DNA from: Pontederia crassipes
Lineage: Eukaryota; Streptophyta; Magnoliopsida; Commelinales; Pontederiaceae
Length of the DNA: 64,000 bases
NCBI GenBank assembly: GCA_030549335.1
Contig: CM060183.1
Coordinates: forward strand, 37,260,768-37,324,767
Direction: 5' to 3'
The notes under the pieces were generated by a model. It was not told the DNA's origin. It saw only the letters and a list, made by a program, of their open reading frames with translations, and made no database searches. Positions 1 through 10,850 of this stretch are shown in pieces (the stretch's first letter is position 1; every line of letters begins with the position of its first letter). The translations under genes were made by a program, and so were the position numbers.

Positions 1-640
1 CCTTTAAAAACTCCAAACGAGGTTGTGAACCAAACAACATTTCATGTGGGATTTTACCATTTAAAATAGACAAAGGTAGTTTATTAATTGTATGCACAGC
101 TGTAAAAACACAATCTCCCCAAAACTCATTAGGCAAAGAACTTTGCAACTTCAGAGATCGAGCAACCTCAATTATATGACGATGCTTCCTTTCCACCACC
201 CCATTCTGCTGAGGAGTGTATGCACAAGATGTTTGATGATTGATCCCTTTGGATTCAAAAAAAGTTTGGCAATGGACATTAACAAACTCTGAACCATTAT
301 CAGTTCTAACAATCTTTATCATTTTAGTAAATTGTGTCTCAATTAAATTCACAAAGGATTTAAGATACATGACTGCATCACCCTTAAACTTCATGAGAAA
401 AACTCAAATCATTCTAGTGTAATCATCTACTATAGTGAGAAAGAAACAATATTGATCATAAGTGGTCTGGTGATAAGGACCCCAAACATTCACATGGATC
501 AAATCAAAATTAGATACAGAAACTGTTTTGTTAAGAGGAAAGGACAGTCGAGTCTGTCTTGACATATAACAGATATCACAATGACACTTGCCTAAAGATT
601 TGTGAATACTGAATGGCAAAACAACTCTCATCTTTACAAA
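1..640 (-). pseudogene. copia integrase fragment, truncated by window edge
   Basis: At 404-631 the minus strand encodes the end of the zinc-binding region (CHCDICYMSRQTRLSF) and the start of the integrase core (FDLIHVNVWGPYHQ, then a catalytic Asp in TIVDDYTRMI). Translation of 1-260 on the same strand gives TPQQNGVVERKHRHIIEVAR, the conserved integrase block containing the catalytic Glu, then a segment ending KIPHEMLFGSQP. The stretch between the two parts has a stop near 404-420. The order matches copia integrase, which inserts the cDNA into the host chromosome. Confidence 0.9.
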
Positions 641-909
641 AGGTAGATGTCCTAATCAACTATGCAAAAGCACTGCATTTTGATCACTCGATTCAACAAG
701 TGAAGCAGTGTGGAAGTTCGAGTTCTTTGGACCATCAGTGTGGAATTTCTTTGGACCATCAGTAGCTGGCAACAATGCTGCTGCAAAATTACTCAGCATG
801 AAGTGAAGACCTTTCTCATGGTTACCAATCCCCTTGATCATTCCAGTATAGAGGTCCTAAAATAAGTAGAAATCAGGATAAAAGATTACTGTACAGAGAA
901 GATCTCTGA

Positions 910-1353
910 CTACTTTGGAAACTGATAACAAATTGTAGTGAAAATTAGAGATGTATAACACATCATGCAGCAGCTGTTCAGAATTAACAGGAACTTTCCC
1001 ACTATGTGTAATCTGTGAAACATGGTCATTTGGTAATTTAACCTTTTAATGTTGTTGCAAGACTGTAACGGACAATTGATATCTGATGCCATATGATCTG
1101 AGGCACCAGAATCAATTATCCATCTTGCTTTGGAGTTATTGAGAAACATATAATGATTACCTGCCATATTAGCACTAACATCAGTTGAACTTAAGCCATG
1201 ATTGAGGATTCTTAAGATTTGTTGATATTGATCTCTGGTTATCAAAGGTGTCTGATTAGAATTGTTTGAGCCTGGAACAGTATCTGTATTCTGTGGGAAA
1301 GATACCAGAATTGCTTCATGTGTTAGATTAGTAGTGACATTTTCTGAACTCAT
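910..1353 (-). pseudogene. copia aspartic protease region (broken)
   Basis: The translated minus strand shows WIIDSGASDHM, the hallmark active site of the copia protease (D-S/T-G with the downstream DHM). It sits between gag and integrase as expected. Downstream residues drift and the frame ends at 910 before the integrase zinc-binding region. The protease would normally cleave the polyprotein; here it is part of a dead copy. Confidence 0.85.
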
Positions 1354-2262
1354 CTAAATAATATTAGCATTGCCATGTGCCTGATTTTTAAAAAATTTGA
1401 ATCTCGATGGAAATTGAATGATTCTATAACTTTGAGCCTTCACATGACCAACTTTGTGACCATGGTCAAATATTATTTTCTTATTTTTCTTCCCCTTCTG
1501 ACCAGAATTTTGATATACTGCATTAATCTTTGAAAATGTATTAGAATTAGCAACTCCAACTGAATTAGCAACTTCATGATTAATAGAATAAAGACTAGTT
1601 TTCCTCTGTTGTTCTTCATCAAGAAGCATTGCATAAACTTGATTATCATGAGGTACAAGTTTCATAAGAATTATTTGTGATCTGACTACAGCATACGATT
1701 CATTCAAACCCATGAAAAATTGAAAGACTTTCAACTGTTTAAAATACTCTGTGTTGCCAGGATCAGCCACACCAACATACAATTCTTCCCAGAGCAACTT
1801 TAGTTTAATGTAATATTCAGTAATGAACAAAGATCCTTGAGTCGGAATAGCAATTTATTTATGTAAATGATAGACTCTAGATGCACTAATTGAATCAAAA
1901 TGTTCTTTCAAATCCTTCCAAACTTTTACAGTATTTGAAACATAAGCAATGCTTCCAAGAAGTCCATCAGCTACGGTCGAAAGAATCCAGGAAAGAACAA
2001 GTGCATTACATCGTTTCCATTGAAACTGCAACCCTTGATCAAATCGATCCATACGAAAAGAACCATCGATGAACCCCAATTTATTTTTTGCTAGCAATGC
2101 ATTTGAAAATGCTCGACTCCATATAGCATAATTATCAGATCCATTAAGGTGAATTGAAATCAAAATCAACCTAGGAGTATCAGAAGGATGCAAATAAAAA
2201 GGATGAGTATGATCCAAAGCAAGAGCCATAGAAGAAGAACCCATATCTAAAGAAGCCGCCAT
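1354..2262 (-). pseudogene. copia gag fragment (broken)
   Basis: The start codon at 2262 opens a frame with the copia-type gag N-terminus: residues HPFYLHPSDTPRLILI followed by NGSDNYAIWSRAF, the usual opening of the plant copia gag N-terminal family. A stop near 1855 interrupts it. The continuation (1354-1830) keeps the gag helices, with EYYIKLKLLWEELYVG and a segment reading QFFMGLNESYAVVRSQIILM. A Lys-rich tail lies near 1470-1500, but I see no intact CCHC zinc knuckle. In a functional element gag forms the virus-like particle; this copy is disabled by the stops. Confidence 0.85.
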
Positions 2263-2418
2263 GTCGAAAAAGCTTTAGAATTTCTTACCAAGAAATCCAA
2301 GAACTGTGATCAAGAACCAGCTCGTGAATCCTTCAACAAACAGGCCGATCACAGCAACAAAGGATCGAGTCGATCACAGCAGCAAAGGATCGAGAGATTG
2401 TTCATCCAGGAATAACCT

Positions 2419-2430
2419 GCTCTGATACCA
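2419..2430 (-). other. copia primer-binding site (initiator Met-tRNA)
   Basis: The minus strand reads TGGTATCAGAGC, complementary to the 3' end of plant initiator tRNA-Met and standard for plant copia elements. It lies about 155 bp upstream of the gag start. The LTR end just before it reads AATA, probably a mutated AACA. Confidence 0.9.
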
Positions 2431-3532
2431 TATTAACATTTAGACGAGGAGTGTATTGGCCGAAAAATATCTGCAGGATACAACTTCCTGAGATATGGCT
2501 TCTCATTTATATATCTAATGTTTGTACACTCTGTCGTTGTTGTCCAATTACATTATAATGTATAAAGCTACAGTAGAAAGCTACAGTATACCGAACATAA
2601 GAGATACAAAACACACGTGATATGCACATGCAAGAGGAGAAGAGACAATAGACATCACAACACTTCTCTGTTCCCTGCAACTCGCTGCTCGCCAAAGGGG
2701 AAGACAACGCGTCCGCCGCCAATCGTCGTGCACGCCTGAATGGCTACCTAGATGGTGGTGGTGTGGCGTTGGCAGCCATCTCCTGCGGTGCTGAAGTTTG
2801 CAATGGAGAAGATGGGGCCACCCGCGCGTCAATTGACGCATAAGGTTCCCACATCATTTTCCTTTGCATGGAACTTTCAATATTAATTGCCCTGCCCGTC
2901 TTATCATGACGGAGCAAAAATAATTAAAGAGCCTTGCCATTTTGTCGCTTGGAATGGACAGGAATATAACTGCATCATCATGTGCTAGCAATGACGTAAG
3001 AAGATTAAATTAATTTGCCAATAGGGTTCGTTGAGGTGATAATTAAGAAGTCTGTTTACGCTTAAATGATATATAAAATTTGATGATTTTTTTTATGCAT
3101 GAAAAAAAAGTAATGCTATATGTCCATTAACAATGGACATGACAGAAGATTAAACTAATGAAGCTTTTAACCTAACTAAATTGAATTCGTTCGCAACTAT
3201 CGATTGTAGTGATCAACGTCCCACTCATAATATATAGTTTATGTCTTTAAATTATTCTACATTAGACAGATGCATTCATTTCATTAGTTTTCTACGCCCG
3301 AACCCCAATAGGTGATTCACGTACGTATAATATTATGAAACATGGCGCTCATGTACATATATATATAATGCAAATTTTAATTATGTTACAATAGTTAGTT
3401 TTTATATTATATTCTATTTTATATTCTGGACAATATTCTTTTCCCAGTAGTTTTGATATCCATATGTGTTGATTTGTCCATTAGCAAAAAAAAAATCTGT
3501 TAGGCATACATATACTATTGGGAAACTCTTTC

Positions 3533-3573
<41 letters not shown>

Positions 3574-4487
3574 CCTAGCTAGCTAGTTATATTTAACACG
3601 ATATCATAATAAGTATGCACTGAGAAAATACATATTTGCCAATTATTTACTGTAGTGCTGAAGATATATAGTTATCAGTTTATTTTGTGCATAATAATAA
3701 TTAAAGTTTTTGCAACAAAAGATGGATATTTTCCTAATTAAATAGTGAACTAAATGAGAAACTATATATATAGCTGACGCCAGGGAACGTCATGGTGACT
3801 AAATAAAGAGAAATGCAAATTATTTATTGTTAGTCAATTAATTAATCAGTTTTTCACAAACAATGAAATCATGCTTGGTGGGGCCGGCCTTGCATGGATT
3901 CGTGGTAGGTGTGAGACATCGAAAGCTCTTGACTGTGTGTGTGAGGTGTGTGTGCTGAGAGAGAGAGATGTTGGCATTCCTTAAGAATTAGGTAGGTTTG
4001 CACGATCGACCGATTAGTGGGAAATGAAATTATATTATATGTTTGAAGAAACAATCAAACAATTAAAGTTGGACTTAATTGTAGCAGCATGCAGATCAGA
4101 TCAGATGAGGACCCGATTGTTTTTGTCGTCGTCAGGTAGAAGAGGAAGAGGAAGAGGAAGAGGAAGAGAAATGAAAAGAGAATGTTTCGTTTTCATACGG
4201 GGGTTTACGTAACTAAGAAATACATGCATGCACGTATGTCACTTGCCCAGCGATTCATATAATTATTTTTGTTATTTGTTCATCTCGACATGTAATTGAG
4301 AAAACTATAAATATATAATATTCTACTAATTAATTGATTAATTACCTGCATGTGAACCCCAAGTCCTTAGACTATGTTGTAATACTAAGTAAATTATATG
4401 TATGTCAAATAATACAAAATAATTATTAATTAGATCTAATAAATTTACTTTATAAGTTGTATAATAATATATTGGTAAATAAATAAC

Positions 4488-4493
<6 letters not shown>

Positions 4494-4549
<56 letters not shown>
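4494..4549. repeat. (TA)n microsatellite
   Basis: About 28 uninterrupted TA units within AT-rich intergenic sequence. Confidence 0.97.
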
Positions 4550-4550
<1 letters not shown>

Positions 4551-5334
4551 TATATATACATTAATAGACATATAGGCCTAATATTAACCTAAAGTACCAT
4601 ACTATAATGCTAATTGAAGTATAATAAATAATTATTAAATGTTGGATTAAAATATTATACTATAATACTAAGTAAACTATTATATTCAGTAAAATTTTTA
4701 TTACATTAAATATAAATAAATTTATTTCTAATAATTTTATGATAATATATTAATAGAGAAATAATAGATAATAATTATATATATATTATTATTAAATAAG
4801 ATTAATAAGTATAAAAGTATGGTCACCTACTTTTAGACCTACATGTCAAAATTTTTTAAAAAAAAGGATTAGTTCTTATCAAAACAATTTTCACGAATTT
4901 TCAATCATGTGACTAGTTGACTAGAACTTTTCTTCTAGTGTGAATTTTTTTATCGACCGTTTGACAAAAATTTTAAAATTTATATCAAATTCTGATTAAT
5001 TTGTATATCTGGCACTATATTCACAGCATCCTCAGACCGTCGGAGTCAACAAAACAAAATAAAAAATAAATAAATGAAAACTAAAATTGTTATAGATCTC
5101 ATGATGGATCACTTTGTCAGTGGAGGCGTAAGGCGGCGTACTCTGACAAATCCACCACTACATATACAACAAACATTTGTATATATATGATCTTTCCACA
5201 CGCTTTCGGGATTTTTTTTCTCATCCTTCGTTAATTAATTAAGTGGTGGTGTTCGCCCAATGGATTCATTTGGAATTAGTTGTTGCCATATTATGTTTCT
5301 TTCTTTTCCAAAAGGCTCCACTTTGATATTTGTT

Positions 5335-5503
5335 GAAGAAGAAGAAGAAGAAGAAGAAGAAGAAGAAGAAGAAGAAGAAGAAGAAGAAGAAGAAGAAGAA
5401 GAAGAAGAAGAAGAAGAAGAAGAAGAAGAAGAAGAAGAAGAAGAAGAAGAAGAAGAAGAAGAAGAAGAAGAAGAAGAAGAAGAAGAAGAAGAAGAAGAAG
5501 AAG
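5335..5503. repeat. (GAA)n microsatellite, about 56 units
   Basis: A pure, uninterrupted GAA/TTC run of about 169 bp. It opens long but meaningless frames (poly-Glu, poly-Lys, poly-Leu) in several phases. Purine-pyrimidine mirror tracts of this length can form triplex DNA. Confidence 0.98.
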
Positions 5504-7009
5504 GAGGTGGTGATGATAATAATTTGAGGAAATCAATGATAATTATTCTTGGAAATTAATCATATATAACTATATTAATTAGCATGTGTTAATCATAGCG
5601 TTACACGAATAAAACAATTAAATTAAATTGCTCTCTTAGTGGATCCACCACTCAAAGTTGGCTTCTATATATTTATTTTAATTGCACTCTGTGCATGATT
5701 CAAAAGCATTACATTGTTATCTACGAAATAACACCCACTAGATAGATAGATGACTGAAATCAATCACTTTTAAAGTACAGGCAAAGCGAATGGGTCGATC
5801 GGCAGACTCCATCCTTGCCAGACCGCACAATTGCAAAACCGACTACTAATTTAATTAATTCCAGCACAATTTTAAAATTCGAACATTTAAGTTAATCTAA
5901 TTAAAATATCGACAAATCTGAGAGATGACACAATTAAGTTAAATTAAGAATTTGCACTTAGTAGTGGAACAACTGTAAGAGATTCTATATATAGCCCCAA
6001 ACAGAAAGCTATCCATATATGAGAAGGAAATTAAGGAATTAAGGTCAATAGGTGGCTTGATTCATGATTTAATTACTTGGACATTTCAGGTTCATGTAAA
6101 AGCAAGATTAAGATGCCTTAATTATCATTCGATTATTTTATACGAAAACGCTTTAATTATCATATTTGGTTGGCGAAGGTGAGGATCATCTTGACTCCTG
6201 TGTCCTGATCATCTAAACTATATATACACCAACTTTTAGCCGGTCCATCTGATTGGGACCTCCATATATACAATACGCGGATAGACATCATATTTCTCTA
6301 GTGTTCATGCTTAGCCTCATCATGCAAATGCATGGTAGTGGTACCCTCCCAGTTCAAAGAGCGAATAAAGTTACGTACGTGTTCATTTTCAAGTTAACAA
6401 AATGAATTATCTATATATTAATTAATTACAGTAAGTGGTAATAGCACTTTGCGTTTTGCAAGCATAAATTTATCAATTGTAGTGAAATGAAATGATATCA
6501 AAAAGAAAAAGAAAGAGACAAAAGAAAGGAACCATTCCATACCAAATCTCTCAAGAGTAATGCATGACATCTTTGAACTGTGATGATAATTAACTTGGAA
6601 GAATATCGTCGTCAATGATAATCCTGCAACAAATACCCGCTTGATATATTCAACTTGAATTTGGCAAGATGCACGACGATCGATGATACCCACCAAAGCC
6701 ATAAGTCAACAATCTCGGACCATGCATTTTTTGTCTCCTTTTATGTGTTCATTTATTCATTCTATAATGCACCGAGACCACTCACTTGTAAATTGTGATG
6801 TGTGAAAGAACATACACAAGAAAAAAAAGAAACATGTTAAGTCTCTAATAGAACAGCACTATCTATCTCTAGCTATATATATATGATATATTATGATATA
6901 TTCTATATATCTAAGGACTAAGGTCATGACATGCACACACATATATATACATGCAACGCTGATCAACAAAATCAGCACATCAAGGCTCAGATTCATACAC
7001 ACATATATC

Positions 7010-8434
7010 ATGACGGTCTTCGGCGTCACCAAGTCGGCTCCTCAGCTCGTGCGCCCGAGCGAGCGGACGCCGGGCGGCAACCTCCCCCTCTCCTTCTTGG
7101 ACAGGGTCCCGGGCCTCCGCGTGCTCATCGCGAGCGTGTTCGTGTACACGCATGGCGGCGGCGGCGACGACCCCGCGGAGGTCATCAGGGAAGCCCTGTC
7201 CAAGGCCCTCGTCCACTATTACCCCGTCGCCGGCCGTATCGTCGACTCCGGTGAGGGCGGCGATCCGGAGATCGCCTGCACCGGCGAGGGCATGTGGTTC
7301 GTCGAGGCCTCGGCCAACTGCAGCCTCGAGGACGTCAACTTCCTGCAGCTCCCTCTGATGATCCCGAAGGAGGAGCTCCTCGCTTTTCCTCCGCCCAAAG
7401 TGGGCGAGAATGATTTGATCTTCATGATGCAGGTAATTATATAAAGATGGACAGGACACGTTCATTTCATTTGAGATGGATCGATCGAGTTGCATGCGTG
7501 CATGTGTGTGCGTGACAAATTAAGTTGGCCGTCTCATTAATTATTCAAAGTCAATTAATTATTTCAGGTGACAAAGTTCACTTGCGGCGGATTCGCAGTC
7601 GGGCTGCGATCCTCCCACATGTTGTTCGATGGAGTTGGCCAAGCGCAGTTCCTGAAAGCGGTAGGGGAAATGGCCAGGGGCATCGACAAGCCCCTCGTCC
7701 AGCCGATTTGGTGCAGGGAGGCCATTCCGAGCCCTCCTCCCAAGCCCACGGCGCCGCTCGTAGAACCGCCGCCGCCGCCGGCCTTGCTGAGCTACAAATT
7801 CGAGAGCATCATCCTGGATGTCTCTCTGGAGTGCATCAACCGGATCAAGAACCGCTTCATGGAGGAGACGGGACAGCGGTGCTCCACCTTCGACATCATG
7901 GCCGCCAAGACGTGGCAGAGCCGGACACGGGCCATGGCCCTGGACCTCCAGGAGGAGGAGCACGTCCACCTTGGCTTCCCGGTCAACATGCGCCACCTCA
8001 TGGACCGGTACTTGTCCGGCGGCGAAGGAGGGTACTACGGGAACTGCATCTACAACATGTCGCTGTCCGCGGCGAGCAAAAGGGTGGCGCGCGCGCCGCT
8101 TGCGGAGGTGATCGGGCTGGTGAGGGACGCCAAGCGGAGGGCAGCCGGGGAGTTCGTGCAGATGGTGGAAGGAGGGGAGACAAGGGGCCTGGTGCCGCTG
8201 GGGCGGGGCACGATGTGCGTGCTGGACTGGAGCCGCGTGGGGCTGCTGGAGGTGGACTACGGCTGGGGGGAGCCCATGCACGGCGCCCCCCTGAACGACC
8301 ACCACTTCGTCGCCTGGTGCATCTTCTTGAAGCCCCTGCCGCCGAAGCAGGGCGGGGCGCGAGTGGTCGCCAACTGCGTCGAACAGGAACACGCCGCCGC
8401 CTTCCGGGATGAAATGATGAGCTCCGACTACTAA
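7010..8434 (+). CDS. BAHD (HXXXD-type) acyltransferase, two exons, 429 aa
   Basis: BAHD enzymes transfer acyl groups from acyl-CoA to hydroxyl or amine groups of secondary metabolites in the cytosol. Exon 1 is 7010-7432 (141 codons) and exon 2 is 7568-8434; the intron at 7433-7567 starts GTAATT, ends TTTCAG and is phase 0, so the frame continues cleanly. The catalytic motif HMLFD (HXXXD) lies at residues 158-162. The structural DFGWG motif appears as DYGWG near residue 372. Length and the single intron position fit the family. The N-terminus (PQLVRPSERTPGGNLPLS) and the helix EALSKALVHYYPVAGR resemble the clade that includes benzoyl/taxoyl- and hydroxycinnamoyl-type transferases, but substrate cannot be read from sequence. 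The start at 7010 was chosen because the protein then begins directly with the family N-terminus; an in-frame ATG further upstream at 6893 would add an untypical leader. Confidence 0.93.
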
Positions 8435-8531
8435 AATTAAAATTAATTAAATTTGTTCGGCAAAAAAGAAAAGTTTAAGTTTAATTAATGCGATGGTTAA
8501 AAAAAACATGAATGGTGATATATATGTCGAG

Positions 8532-8574
<43 letters not shown>

Positions 8575-10850
8575 TATGTTGTATGGATTTACACGTCGAC
8601 CAGCATATATGCATGATGGATTAGGTGCATGTGCTGATCCTTAGTTAATTTCTACCCTCAAACTCGCGAGTGGTTCATGCATCCTAATTATTATATACGA
8701 ATATAGGACTTGCACTTGAGAATTCCAAGTCCAATAACAACTCAATATGGTTATTTATTGTTTTTTTTAAAAAAAATGTGGAAATCTTTGTTGTCTAAAG
8801 ACTATTAAACATCTAAACTAATCTACAAAATGAATTTTGTTAACCAGGCCAACCAAACTTGATTTTCTATGTTGCTCGCTATATATATACAAAACTAGGT
8901 ACAAAACAACAGTCTTGGAGAATTAATAACTGATATATTATATATCCTTGAAGAATATGTTTTATTGCATGAATACTATTTTCTTTACTTCCTTCGCACA
9001 TATATGACATTTTCCTTTCTTTTTTTTTTGGCCAGGCATGCATGGTGTACATATTAATAGCTAATATATTCACAAATATATAGGCCAGGCCTGAATGGTG
9101 TATATATGTGTCCAACAGAGAGTGGAGAAACATTCTACCTACAACCTCCACTCCATGACTGCCACGCAGAAAATAGTCAGGCCTGTACAGGAGTTGAAGA
9201 GGAGCTAATTAATTTCTCCCCATCCGACTAGATAGTGACAAAAATATTCCAATTTAATATAATACATCGAATTTTTAAAAAATTGTTATATATATATATA
9301 TATCCTAACACCTAATTAATTAATTACAAATTAATGCTGTGCCCTTCAAATTATCAACAAGCACGTCATCATATCAAACCATCATCAGCGAACTCGGATG
9401 CTCATAATTCACCACCACAAGATGGGGATGGGGATGGGGATGGGGATGGGGATGGGGATGGCGATGGGCATTGATCATGGCGATGACGAGAAAATTGACT
9501 CGCAATAGTGCCGCTATATATCGACGTACGTTTGTGGTGTGGACATGGCGAGCATCGAACAAGGCTTAACTTGGTGATGAAGCCGCGCTTGCCTTTATCT
9601 TACATCATGACTTTTTCTTTAATCAAATGGTATGGGCATGAGAAGATGATACAAAAGCCTAACATTCAATTAATAACACAACTCGATTTATAAATACAAA
9701 AGTTTTATTATATTGTAACACATTAACGCATATATTCAATAGTCACATGATACCAATTACATTATAATACAGGACATCACTTAATTATTTAGGGTCCAAG
9801 ATTGTAATGCAATATGACACTAAGTAAAACAAAAAAACGTAATAAAGGATCCTAATAGACACTCGTCACCCGAGCAATTGTTGTTGCGTACATGACTATC
9901 TCACACCTAAGGGATGAACACTGAGAAAATAATTATTTTGTAAGTGAAACGATCAGTGTGATAACAAAATAAGTAAAGTAATAATGCATTTAAGTATACA
10001 ATGGTTGCAACTCAATGTTATTTAACATTGGGACACAAATTATAATAACATTTTCAACTCTTTAAAATATATTTCATGCAAGAAGCAAGTGTCCCTAAAA
10101 TCGAACACGTTGTAAAGAAAAAGGGCGACACTATGATTTGCGTCCTTAATAATGCATCTTCCGATCACCATCCCTTCATATTTTGTTATTGTTAAAGATC
10201 AAATTGATCTAAATCTTTTAATCCTAACTGTTATAACTCAAGGTGCATTAGTTGAACAGTTAGAATTATTAAGATATCCTAGATGAACCGGTTCAAATGG
10301 AAAAAGACCAGGTTCAATGCGCCCCACCACACACACAACAAGCCGATCTCCCCTCTCCGGCCAATCTCTTCTTTCACAATCTGATCTCCCCTTTCGGCCT
10401 CCGATCTCCCCTTTCACAGTCGATCTCCCTTCTTTCCTACTGATCCAGCGACCTCCCTCCTTCCAAGTCCCCTTACTCGCCACAATCACGTCCTACGACA
10501 ACTCCAAGTCTTGTACCCATGTCATCGTCGCGCCAACTACGCAACAGGCATCGTCGACCTCGTAGTGACGCTTCCAATGACATTGTCATCGTAGGTGGCG
10601 ACGTATTCATCCTCTGCATGCAAGCTCCCCAACGACAACCCTCGACTGCATACAACGTCTTTAAAAAAAAGGTGGTATTAGTTTAAAAGCTAAGGGCATG
10701 TTGGTCATTTTGTAGGAGATGACAGCTGCACAAAAAAAATAAAAGGTGAACCGTTCGTCTTCCCCACCTTCGACGCCACAACAACCCGCATAAGACCCTC
10801 CAGCCGCCTCCACTTTCGGCGCTCCGTTCTCCTTCGTCCGGCCATCATTT
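8435..10850. other. intergenic DNA, no gene recognised
   Basis: AT-rich 3' flank of the BAHD gene, with a TA microsatellite near 8536-8571 and a GGGGAT hexamer tract at 9421-9461. At 10320-10570 there is a pyrimidine-rich stretch with repeated GATCTCCC motifs and short open frames without family resemblance; it may be transposon-derived. Confidence 0.6.
9421..9461. repeat. (GGGGAT)n tandem repeat
   Basis: Seven near-perfect hexamers with runs of four G on the plus strand. It resembles, but does not match, the plant telomere repeat TTTAGGG. It could fold as a G-quadruplex. Confidence 0.93.

Larger units (their letters stand above)
1..2431 (-). mobile_element. Ty1/copia LTR retrotransposon, 5' part (gag-protease-integrase), decayed
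   Basis: Reading the minus strand from 2431 down gives, in copia order, a primer-binding site, gag, aspartic protease and integrase; the element runs off the left edge of the window, so reverse transcriptase, RNase H and the 3' LTR are not visible. The order protease-integrase before RT is what identifies Ty1/copia rather than Ty3/gypsy. The reading frame is interrupted several times, for example by stops near 1855 and 1354 and around 640-900, so this copy cannot encode a complete polyprotein. The sequence at 718-768 carries a short local tandem duplication of about 25 bp. The 5' LTR should start immediately to the right of the primer-binding site, but its outer end was not found with confidence. 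Confidence 0.93.
2432..7009. other. intergenic DNA with probable copia LTR and microsatellites
   Basis: The first several hundred bases should contain the copia 5' LTR; a minus-strand TATA-rich patch lies around 2560-2600. The rest is AT-rich with no credible coding sequence. It contains TA microsatellites near 3536-3572 and 4494-4549 and a long GAA tract at 5335-5503. The last 150 bp before the BAHD gene are rich in TATATAT motifs and probably hold its core promoter, but no single TATA box stands out. Confidence 0.6.

Noticed and set aside
5260-5559. Open frames with long poly-Glu, poly-Lys or poly-Leu
   Set aside because: They are readings of the GAA microsatellite in different phases, with no domain or conserved flank.
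7152-8183. Additional long frames on both strands in the BAHD gene
   Set aside because: They are shadows caused by GC-rich codon use; only the HXXXD frame carries motifs and matches the splice sites.
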